Assembly (NCBI GenBank): GCA_009392075.1
Contig: VFHG01000137.1
Span: forward strand, 1 to 6,505
DNA: 6,505 nucleotides
DNA from: SAR202 cluster bacterium
Lineage (GTDB): Bacteria > Chloroflexota > Dehalococcoidia > UBA3495
Direction of reading: 5' to 3'
Numbering within the stretch: the stretch's first letter is position 1; the number at the start of each line of letters is the position of its first letter. The translations under genes and the position numbers were made by a program. The notes under the pieces are model-generated. The model made no database searches, was not told the origin of the DNA, and worked only from the letters and a program-made list of their open reading frames with translations. Shown one piece after another: positions 1 to 5,619 of the stretch.

Positions 1-140
1 CAAGTAGCCTCCCGCCAACGGGATATCTCGTTGGGTCCGGACCTAGCCAGGGATACGTGTTCTGGGTCGGCCAAGGGCCACTCCTGTCCTGGGCATGCCT
101 TCCGGTGTGGGCGTGCCCCGTAAAAATCTATCGGGTGGAA

Positions 141-1286
141 CTAACTCCGGTTTATGAACGCCGGAATCACTTCTTTGGAAAAAATCTCCAACTGGGTGCT
201 GAGTTCGTGCCACGGCATACCCTCCGGCCATTGGAGGACGATGTCTTCCAACCCCGGATACTTCTCTTCGAAGTACCGAAGCGTCTCGACGAAGTGCTCC
301 GGTGGCCCACAGATCCAGGCCTTCTGTTGCACGCCGTCCTCCACCATGGGAGTCCGGGCGGGAGCACCGGGGCTGCCCCACATGCGGCCCTCTTCATCTA
401 CGTAGCGGACTAGTCCAAAGGGCGCGAACCATTTGTAGCGTTCATCATGGAAGGGCCGAAGCTTTTCTATCGCTTCTTCTTGTGTGTCGGCGATGTAAAA
501 ACCAAAACCCAGCGCCATGTCCTGGCCCAATATCAGGCTGCGACCGGCTTCTTGGGCGGCGTCGCGGTAGGTGTTGAAGAACTGGTCCACGACCTTCTCG
601 CCGCTGAGGGCGGTCATGCCTTTGATCCCCTTTTTGGCGATGAATTCGATACTGCGCCCGCTGGTCATCGGCTGCCAGATCTCCACCGGCAAATGGGTCG
701 GCCGGGGGACGAGCGTAATCTCTTTCATCTGGTAGCCCCGGTAGGGCACGTCCGGTGGGATGTCGTAATGCTTGCCGTGGTGGCTGAACGACTCCTCATT
801 GAAGGCCTTGAGGATGATCTCAACCTGCTCTTCGAAAAGCTCCCGGTTAGCGTCTTGATCTATGAGTGGCGACCCGAAGGTCTCGACCTCCCTGGTCTGA
901 TAACCACGGCCGACCCCAAAGATCAGCCTACCGTCGGTCAGGATATCGCCCAGAGAGAAATCTTCAGCCAGGCGAAGCGGATGCCAGAGCGGGACGATAT
1001 TGAACGCCGCGCCAAACTTGAGGTTCTTGGTGTGCGCTGCCAGGTGGGTGCCCAACAGGGTCAGGTTGGGGATGCACTCGTAGCCTTCCCGCTGGAAATG
1101 ATGTTCGGCGGCCCACAGGCAGTAGTAACCCGAGTCGTCCATCTGTTTGGCCAGGGCCATCGCATGCTCATAGGTCTGGGCCAACTGCTCGTTGGTATAA
1201 CGGCGGTCGTCGGGGTCGCGGCCATTGGCGCCCACATCTTCAAGGTCGATCTGGCCAACATATAGGACTGAAAAACGTTTGATCAA
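141..1286 (-). CDS. LLM-class flavin-dependent (luciferase-like) monooxygenase
   Basis: The 381-residue product is recognised as a bacterial-luciferase-like, FMN-dependent TIM-barrel monooxygenase, a soluble enzyme that uses reduced flavin and O2. Visible landmarks are the N-terminal beta strand FSVLYVGQIDLEDVG (about residues 5-19), AEHHF at 60-64, a WHPLRLAEDF segment at about 101-110 and the DGRLIFGVGRGY stretch at 118-129, all typical of the family. The length is normal (usually 340-390 residues). The start is a TTG directly after an in-frame TAA, so the ORF cannot extend upstream, and no ATG or GTG occurs before residue 43, too far in to keep the first strand. The ribosome site (a GAGAAAG-like stretch) is weak. 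It sits 164 bases downstream of the CoA-racemase-like gene on the same strand and appears to have its own promoter. Family assignment is firm; the substrate is unknown. Confidence 0.93.
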   Translation of the reverse strand: MIKRFSVLYVGQIDLEDVGANGRDPDDRRYTNEQLAQTYEHAMALAKQMDDSGYYCLWAAEHHFQREGYECIPNLTLLGTHLAAHTKNLKFGAAFNIVPLWHPLRLAEDFSLGDILTDGRLIFGVGRGYQTREVETFGSPLIDQDANRELFEEQVEIILKAFNEESFSHHGKHYDIPPDVPYRGYQMKEITLVPRPTHLPVEIWQPMTSGRSIEFIAKKGIKGMTALSGEKVVDQFFNTYRDAAQEAGRSLILGQDMALGFGFYIADTQEEAIEKLRPFHDERYKWFAPFGLVRYVDEEGRMWGSPGAPARTPMVEDGVQQKAWICGPPEHFVETLRYFEEKYPGLEDIVLQWPEGMPWHELSTQLEIFSKEVIPAFINRS

Positions 1287-1396
1287 TTAACTTTCTCTGT
1301 GGCCTAATTCTAATAGTAACTGGGCAAGTTTATTTCAGATTTGCCATTACTTTGAACGTGCTCCGATGCGGTATAGGTCTGCTGTGGAGCGGCCCT

Positions 1397-1405
1397 AGTA
1401 TAGCA
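1397..1405 (-). promoter_or_regulatory. Candidate extended -10 promoter for the flavin monooxygenase
   Basis: On the minus strand the sequence reads TGCTATACT, that is TG-n-TATACT, an extended -10 element. No convincing -35 box lies upstream, as is usual for extended -10 promoters. It falls in the 164-base gap between the racemase-like gene and the monooxygenase, and predicts a leader of about 100 bases. The leader is AT-rich and holds only a weak 5-bp inverted repeat (GGCAA at 1323-1327, TTGCC at 1341-1345). Inference from motif match only. Confidence 0.35.
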
Positions 1406-1450
1406 TGTTCCGAGCCTATTCTTACGGACCTGGACTGTAAGCTCCAAGGC

Positions 1451-2656
1451 TTATTGCACGACTTGCCGCTGTTTCAGATCAGCCACCGCCGCCGCGTCGA
1501 ACCCCAGTCCTTCCAGGACGTTTGACGTGTGCTGTCCGGTGACCGAGCCGAGGTGACGGACCTGGCCGGGGGTCTCCGAAAGATGTATCGACGTCGCCAC
1601 CTGCCGGACCTTGCCCTCGGGGATAGCTGAGGACTCAATCTCCAACACCATCCCCCGTTGCTGCGCATGGGGATCGTCCAGGGCCTCTTCCAAAGAGTAG
1701 ACCTTGCCCACTGAGATGTTTGCGTCTTTCAGGGTCTCAAACCATTCGTCCCTGGTCTTGGCTGAAAACGCATCCGCCAACGCCTGCTCAACCTCTGCTT
1801 TCTTGTGGCCGGTGGCGTCTTGGTGGGGCAGCAGGTCTTCCAAGCCCACCGACCGGCAGAGGTTCTCCCAGAACCACGGTTCGATGGCCGCGATGGAGAA
1901 ATACTTGTCGTCCTTGGTCCGGTAGACATTGTAGTAGGGCGCGCCGCCGTTCAGCCGGTTGCCGCCACGCTCGGCCGAGATTCCCCGGGAGAGCACGTCG
2001 GATACCAGGCCGGAGAGCATGTAGAGCACGCCCTCACTCATGGCGATGTCCACGTATTGGCCCTTGCCGGTCTTCTCTCTGGCCATCAGAGCGGCCAAGA
2101 TGCCGACGGCGCCGCAGAGTCCGCCACCGGCATAGTCGGCGATGAGGTTTAACGGGATGGCAGGCCGCCCGTCCTGTGGTCCGATCAGGCCCAATGCGCC
2201 GGCGAAGGAGATGTAATTTATGTCATGTCCGGCCATCTGGGAGTAGGGGCCGTCCTGCCCGTAACCGGAGACGGAGCAATAGACCGCCCTGGGGTTGATG
2301 GAGCGCACTTTCTCGTAGCCGGCGCCCAGCCGGTCCATGACGCCGGGCCGGAATCCTTCCACCACCACATCCGCTGTTTCGGCTAGCTTCTGAAATATCT
2401 TCTGGGCCTCGAATCTCTTCAGGTTCAGGGCGAGACTGCGCTTGTTACGTTGCAGGGCGTTGAATGCGGCGTGGCGGCGTTCGTCGTCCTCACCATCTAT
2501 CCCGGCCACCAGCTTCTCGTAGGCGGCGCGGGTCTCATCCATTGGCCGCTCAATCATCAAGACGTCGGCACCCAGGTCGGCCAGCACCGTGGTGGCGAAC
2601 ATGCCCGGTGCGTTGCGGCAGAAGTCCAGAACCTTGATACCTTCGAGCGCTTGCAT
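1451..2656 (-). CDS. CaiB/BaiF family protein, alpha-methylacyl-CoA racemase-like
   Basis: A 401-residue cytoplasmic CoA enzyme of the CaiB/BaiF (class III CoA-transferase) superfamily, opening LEGIKVLDFCRNAPGMF and continuing with LADLGADVLMIERP. The residues point to the racemase branch: GHDINY gives H144, LIADYAGGG gives D174 and AIEPWFW gives E259. Their spacings (30 and 115) match those I recall for the His126/Asp156/Glu241 set of Mycobacterium tuberculosis MCR. Such enzymes epimerise 2-methylacyl-CoA esters; transferase activity cannot be excluded. An insertion at about residues 39-66, rich in Asp, Glu and Arg, makes it longer than MCR. The frame stays open to an ATG at 2755, but the ATG at 2656 is chosen: family homology starts there, a GGGGG run precedes it, and a perfect TATAAT lies 33 bases upstream, inside the longer reading. 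It is divergent from the SDR gene. Confidence 0.9.
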   Translation of the reverse strand: MQALEGIKVLDFCRNAPGMFATTVLADLGADVLMIERPMDETRAAYEKLVAGIDGEDDERRHAAFNALQRNKRSLALNLKRFEAQKIFQKLAETADVVVEGFRPGVMDRLGAGYEKVRSINPRAVYCSVSGYGQDGPYSQMAGHDINYISFAGALGLIGPQDGRPAIPLNLIADYAGGGLCGAVGILAALMAREKTGKGQYVDIAMSEGVLYMLSGLVSDVLSRGISAERGGNRLNGGAPYYNVYRTKDDKYFSIAAIEPWFWENLCRSVGLEDLLPHQDATGHKKAEVEQALADAFSAKTRDEWFETLKDANISVGKVYSLEEALDDPHAQQRGMVLEIESSAIPEGKVRQVATSIHLSETPGQVRHLGSVTGQHTSNVLEGLGFDAAAVADLKQRQVVQ

Positions 2657-2689
2657 ATGCCCCCTTTTCCGATTCACGAATTGCGCCCA

Positions 2690-2695
2690 ATTATA
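2690..2695 (-). promoter_or_regulatory. -10 box of the racemase-like gene promoter
   Basis: The minus strand carries a perfect TATAAT here. The -35 region, at about 2713-2718, is poor (GATATA-like). The predicted transcript would start near 2683 and have a leader of under 30 bases before the ATG at 2656, which supports that start over the longer reading frame. Motif-based inference. Confidence 0.5.
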
Positions 2696-2756
2696 GCCGA
2701 AGCCCCCAGGCATATATCTTCGGCCGGCATGTGGTGCAACCGGAGCCGTCTGCATC

Positions 2757-2762
2757 TATAAT
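2757..2762 (+). promoter_or_regulatory. -10 box of the SDR gene promoter
   Basis: A perfect TATAAT lies on the plus strand, 39 bases before the SDR start codon, with only a weak -35 candidate near 2734-2740. It faces away from the TATAAT of the racemase-like gene, 61 bases to the left. A loose inverted repeat between the two (CGGCCGG at 2721-2727, CCGGAGCCG at 2740-2748) could be an operator for a shared regulator, but this is weak. Confidence 0.5.
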
Positions 2763-2790
2763 CCCAGGGATAAATTCTCGGCTTTCATTC

Positions 2791-2796
2791 AGGAGG
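2791..2796 (+). promoter_or_regulatory. Ribosome binding site of the SDR gene
   Basis: A full consensus AGGAGG stands five bases before the ATG at 2802. It fixes the start codon and is the strongest Shine-Dalgarno site in the window. Confidence 0.85.
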
Positions 2797-2801
2797 CGGC
2801 G

Positions 2802-3578
2802 ATGGACCTGGCTCTGACAGGCAAAGTAGCAATGATCACCGGTGGTAGTCACGGACTGGGCAAACAGGCGGCGGACTCGCTGGCCAGAGAGGGTTGTAAG
2901 GTTGCGATCTGCGCCCGGGGCCAGGAGAATCTCGATTCAACGGTCGCCGAGTTCGAGGCCAAGGGGTACGAAATCCTGGCCGTGCGGGCCGATGTCATGA
3001 AGAAAGAGGACCTCAAGAATTTCCATGACCAGACTATCAAAACCCTGGGCGAAGCCGACATCTTGGTGAACAACACCGGCGGCAGAAAGGGCACTGCCGA
3101 CTTCCAGGAGACCGGGGTCGAGACATTCCGGGAGGGGATGGAGTTCAACCTGTTTAGCGCCGTTGAGCTTATCTCGCTGGTGCTGCCCCATATGAGAGAG
3201 CAACGCTGGGGACGGATAATCAGCGTGTCGTCCATCTACGGCCGGGAATATGGCGGCTCTATCGATTACATGACGGGCAAAGCAGCCCTGATCGCCTTCT
3301 CCAAGCACATGGCGCTAAACCTGATGAAAGAGAACGTGCTGGTCAACTGCATCGCCCCAGGGTCCATCGACTTCCCCGGTAGCAGTTGGGACCGGTTCCA
3401 GCAGAACAGCACCCCGGAGCAGGTGGCGGATTTCATCGACCGGAACCTGCCCGCCGGGAAGTTCGGCTGGCCCGAGCCCATCGGCGACACTGTGGCCTTC
3501 CTCGCGTCAGAGAACGCCAACCTGATCACCGGCACCTGCCTGAACGTAGACGGAGGCCAGTCGCGGTCTCTTCTTTAG
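2802..3578 (+). CDS. SDR family NAD(P)-dependent oxidoreductase
   Basis: A complete 258-residue classical short-chain dehydrogenase/reductase, a soluble Rossmann-fold enzyme that interconverts an alcohol and a ketone with NAD(P)(H). The cofactor motif TGGSHGLG spans residues 13-20; Arg39 after the second strand suggests NADP(H) but is not decisive; D64-V65 is the adenine-contacting pair. NNTGG at 90-94 replaces the usual NNAG, a variant seen in part of the family. The catalytic set is complete: N116, S143, Y156 and K160 in YMTGK. The C-terminal ITGTCLNVDGG (about 243-253) is standard. The length is normal. It is the only convincing rightward gene here, divergent from the racemase-like gene and convergent with the hydrolase. 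A role in oxidising or reducing an intermediate of a neighbouring pathway is inference; a beta-ketoacyl-reductase-like activity is equally possible. Confidence 0.95.
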   Translation: MDLALTGKVAMITGGSHGLGKQAADSLAREGCKVAICARGQENLDSTVAEFEAKGYEILAVRADVMKKEDLKNFHDQTIKTLGEADILVNNTGGRKGTADFQETGVETFREGMEFNLFSAVELISLVLPHMREQRWGRIISVSSIYGREYGGSIDYMTGKAALIAFSKHMALNLMKENVLVNCIAPGSIDFPGSSWDRFQQNSTPEQVADFIDRNLPAGKFGWPEPIGDTVAFLASENANLITGTCLNVDGGQSRSLL

Positions 3579-3581
3579 GCC

Positions 3582-3614
3582 AAGAAAAATCCCTCTCCCA
3601 CGCATGGGAGAGGG
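3582..3614 (-). terminator. Intrinsic terminator for leftward transcription
   Basis: A perfect 9-bp stem (CCCTCTCCC at 3591-3599 with GGGAGAGGG at 3606-3614), extendable to 10 bp with a CGCA loop, is followed on the minus strand by ATTTTTCTT. This is a classic rho-independent terminator for the cupin-hydrolase unit, about 110 bases past the hydrolase stop. For rightward transcription from the SDR gene there is no U-tract after the stem. Confidence 0.65.
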
Positions 3615-3702
3615 TTAGGGTGAGGGCGGCGGCTTAATTGAAGCCTTGTTCGCCGAGAAGAGATGATCCCCATCCTAACCTTCCCCTTAGGAGGGGGAAG
3701 GG
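3591..3702. repeat. Pair of REP-like GC-rich hairpins in inverted arrangement
   Basis: Two hairpin units fill most of the gap between the convergent SDR and hydrolase genes. Unit 1 is the stem at 3591-3614 followed by GGTTAGGGTGAGG (3613-3625). Unit 2 is CCCCATCCTAACC (3668-3680) followed by a stem pairing CCTTCCCC (3679-3686) with GGGGAAGG (3694-3701). The GGTTAGG-type tails of the two units are reverse complements at 11 of 13 positions, so unit 2 is an inverted, diverged copy of unit 1. Arrangement and composition resemble dispersed REP/BIME elements, but copies elsewhere in the genome cannot be seen from here. Confidence 0.6.
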
Positions 3703-3725
3703 ACTATTCGCTGTGGGGCTGGCAG

Positions 3726-4535
3726 CTAGTTACCGCTGATCTCCCCCAGGAACTGGCGCCAGGCAAGTACGCATTCTTCCGGCGCTGAGTGCTGCACGTA
3801 GCCGCTGGTGCCGAGTATGGCAACGAGCCGGCCGTTGGGCAGTTTTTCGGCGAAGGCCGTCGTGCGGTCGGGGTTGTCCTTGGCGTTCTGTTCCGAGGCC
3901 AATATCAGGGTGGGCGTCTTGACCAGGGGCAAAATGTCGGTCAGGTCTTGGGTGGCAAGATAGGCCAGCGTCTCCAGCACCACCCTGGCGGGCGTCTGCG
4001 ACATTTGCTCGATGTACCACTCGTGGTGGGCCGGGTCCGATTCCCTTGGCTCCAATCTTCTGTCGGCGGTCTGCCGCACCCAGGCCCCTACTCCCTCTTC
4101 GCTGACCAGCTTATGTGACGCCAGGTAGGTGTCGATGCCAACGAACTTGTAGGGCGATGTGCAGGTGGTGAGGGTATGCAGCCGTTCGGGGTGGTCGTAG
4201 GCGAACTGTACTGAAATGGTGCCACCGACGGTCTCGCCGATCAGGTGCACCTTTTCCAGTTCCAGGTGGTCCAGTAGCTTCAACATGTCCGTGCCGAAGT
4301 TGCTCAGGGACCAGTCGTATCCCTCCGGCGGGACGGTGGACCGGCCGAAGCCGCGGGCGTCCAACCGGATCACACGGTACTGACGTGCCAAGAGCGGCAC
4401 CCAGGCGTACCACAACTTGGTGTTCTTGGAGTTGCCATGGTGCAACACGACCGTCTCGGGTTTGCGCCACGGGTCGGAGAAGTTGTCGTCTTCGTAGAAC
4501 ATCTCCAGCGTGTCGTCGATCTTGGCGAAAGGCAT
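3726..4535 (-). CDS. Alpha/beta-hydrolase fold protein with altered catalytic residues
   Basis: A 269-residue soluble alpha/beta-hydrolase of normal length. HHGN at 32-35 is the oxyanion-hole loop, RLDARGFGRS at 57-66 the typical strand-4 region and HLIGETVGGTISVQFA at 97-112 the nucleophile elbow. The elbow reads G-E-T-V-G, so Thr102 stands where Ser is expected. At the C-terminus, GTSGYVQHSAPEE (242-254) has Tyr246 at the usual catalytic His position; His249 lies three residues later. Asp220 or Asp223 could be the acid. The protein may be an unusual hydrolase with a Thr nucleophile, may use His249, or may be a non-hydrolytic member of the fold. The ATG is preceded by GGAGA (4541-4545) at five bases. 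It lies 33 bases after the cupin stop on the same strand, so the two are probably co-transcribed. Confidence 0.92.
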   Translation of the reverse strand: MPFAKIDDTLEMFYEDDNFSDPWRKPETVVLHHGNSKNTKLWYAWVPLLARQYRVIRLDARGFGRSTVPPEGYDWSLSNFGTDMLKLLDHLELEKVHLIGETVGGTISVQFAYDHPERLHTLTTCTSPYKFVGIDTYLASHKLVSEEGVGAWVRQTADRRLEPRESDPAHHEWYIEQMSQTPARVVLETLAYLATQDLTDILPLVKTPTLILASEQNAKDNPDRTTAFAEKLPNGRLVAILGTSGYVQHSAPEECVLAWRQFLGEISGN

Positions 4536-4568
4536 CTTCTTCTCCGCTATGTGTTGGGTTAGCGCGGG

Positions 4569-4919
4569 TTATTCAGACAGTGGAATGGCCACGGACACGC
4601 GGACATTGTCGCCGTAGACAGCCGTGGTGTGGCCGCGTCCGGTGAGATCGTCGGCCAGCAGCACATCGCCGGCGCCGAAGACCCGTTTGGTGCCGTCGCC
4701 CAGACCGACCTCTACCTGGCCTTCAAGGGTGATCACATACTGGCGGCGCGGGGCCACGTGCCAGTCGATGAAATTGCCGGGCTGGTAGCGGCGGAAGTGG
4801 ATATTCTGGGCGTCTTCGACGGCCGTGCGTTCTGCCTCGGCTACCTTCTCGTAAGGCAGGTCAATCTCTTCAAAATGGGAATCGCCGTCGTCTCCGGTAT
4901 ACAGACGCACAACTTGCAT
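4569..4919 (-). CDS. Small single-domain cupin protein
   Basis: A 116-residue protein recognised as a cupin, a small beta-barrel often binding a metal. Motif 1 is represented by PGNFIDWHVAPRRQYVITLEG (residues 47-67), in which His54 and Gln60 are metal-ligand candidates; the usual HxH pair and Glu are not intact. Motif 2 is GAGDVLLADDLTGRGH (82-97) with His97. This W-H...RRQ...TGRGH pattern is common in stand-alone cupins of unknown function, so neither a catalytic nor a ligand-sensing role can be assigned. The ATG is preceded by GGAGG (4924-4928) at four bases, and a good sigma70-type promoter lies just upstream. It is the first gene of a likely two-gene unit with the alpha/beta hydrolase. 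Confidence 0.88.
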   Translation of the reverse strand: MQVVRLYTGDDGDSHFEEIDLPYEKVAEAERTAVEDAQNIHFRRYQPGNFIDWHVAPRRQYVITLEGQVEVGLGDGTKRVFGAGDVLLADDLTGRGHTTAVYGDNVRVSVAIPLSE

Positions 4920-4957
4920 ACTGCCTCCGTGTTAGAGGATTTGTGAGTGCCTGGCAA

Positions 4958-4986
4958 ATCATAACCGCAGGCGTGGTGGGCGTCAA
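4958..4986 (-). promoter_or_regulatory. Sigma70-type promoter for the cupin-hydrolase unit
   Basis: The minus strand carries TTGACG (4981-4986), a spacer of exactly 17 bases and TATGAT (4958-4963), five of six matches in each box. The transcript would start near 4951, giving a leader of about 32 bases that contains the GGAGG ribosome site of the cupin. This is the best-formed promoter in the window. Confidence 0.6.
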
Positions 4987-5224
4987 TTTGGGGATTGGGC
5001 TACTGCTCTCCGCTCGGTGTCGTAACTGGCATGGTGGCGGTCTGAAAAAGGGACGTGTGGTGGGGAACGCCTGGGGTTTCGGGGAACTTCGTGGCGGCGG
5101 TAATTGGGTACTGGTGGGCCGAGGGTTTGGTTGCTTAGACGAATTCTATATCAGGAGAATCAGTTATGAGGAAATACGTCTCCCTTGCCGCCTTCTTGTT
5201 TCTTTCTGGGACTGGGGTTGTGGT
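4987..5224. other. Non-coding stretch between the cupin promoter and the pseudogene
   Basis: No gene is supported here on either strand. The plus strand is notably G-rich between about 5030 and 5130, with many GG and GGGG runs. A frame open from a GTG at 4943 has a low-complexity Gly-rich product with no recognisable domain and no ribosome site. The far end could contain fully decayed remains of the dienelactone-hydrolase-like gene, but no family motif can be read. Confidence 0.4.
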
Positions 5225-5597
5225 CTGGTTGCTGCCGACCTTGACCGACTGGAAGTCCTCAAGGTTACATTTCCTCAGCCAACGCCGTAATCTCGCTATT
5301 CATATACGAATGGAGCGGTTACGGCGTCTTTATCCCCGTCCCACCGTGAAAGCATGTCGGGAGCTAGGGCGACATAGCCGGAGCGGCAAATTGGGCTACC
5401 AAATCGAGGGTGTGTTGGACCAACCCGTACCGCTTGTGACCCAGCACCACAGCGTCGAATGGGCCCGGCTGGTTTTCCGGTACGGCAAGAAAACCTTGGG
5501 CCTGGTCGCCGTATCTGATCACCGACGTCACGGCGCCAGGGTAGAGGGAATGCTGGCTATTCACGTAGAATTCCTCGTATGACTCGGAAATCCTTAT
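5225..5597 (-). pseudogene. Frameshifted dienelactone-hydrolase-like gene remnant
   Basis: In one minus-strand frame, from a GTG at 5564 (open back to 5597), the product reads TSVIRYGDQAQGFLAVPENQ, then GPFDAVVLGHKRYGLVQHTLDLVAQFA, the N-terminal pattern of dienelactone hydrolases, ending in a stop at 5364. The family continuation appears in the next frame: GYVALAPDMLSRWDGDKDAV, from about 5382 down to 5299. A single missing base near 5380-5386 joins the two. After another stop at 5296-5298 the first frame resumes with NSEITALAEEM (5268-5300), and a third frame gives NLEDFQSVKVGSN (to about 5228), compatible with the next helix. The catalytic Cys/Ser elbow and the Asp and His regions are absent. 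Several lesions in about 370 bases indicate a true pseudogene rather than one sequencing error. It begins about 20 bases after the CMD-like gene on the same strand and was probably once in its operon. Confidence is high to 5299 and moderate beyond. Confidence 0.75.
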
Positions 5598-5619
5598 TTA
5601 ATCGCGGTCAGCAGGTGGA

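Noticed and set aside
447..1265. A 272-codon plus-strand open frame opposite the flavin monooxygenase.
   Set aside because: It is the exact antisense of a well-recognised family protein, starts inside it and has no recognisable domain or ribosome site; long antisense frames are common in GC-rich genes.
1429..1449. Possible terminator hairpin (CCTGGA / TCCAAGG) just after the racemase-like stop codon.
   Set aside because: Only six pairs with a bulge and no T-run on the minus strand; too weak to call.
1805..2152. Plus-strand frames of 115-141 codons inside the racemase-like gene.
   Set aside because: Antisense shadows of a conserved coding region; Arg/Pro-rich products without domains.
2657..2755. 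N-terminal extension of the racemase-like protein by 33 residues to an upstream ATG.
   Set aside because: The extra residues do not resemble the family, the stretch contains the perfect TATAAT of the gene's own promoter, and homology starts cleanly at the ATG at 2656.
4943..5290. A GTG-initiated plus-strand frame of 115 codons with a hydrophobic start.
   Set aside because: Its start overlaps the cupin leader and promoter, there is no ribosome site, the composition is Gly-rich and the product is not recognisable.
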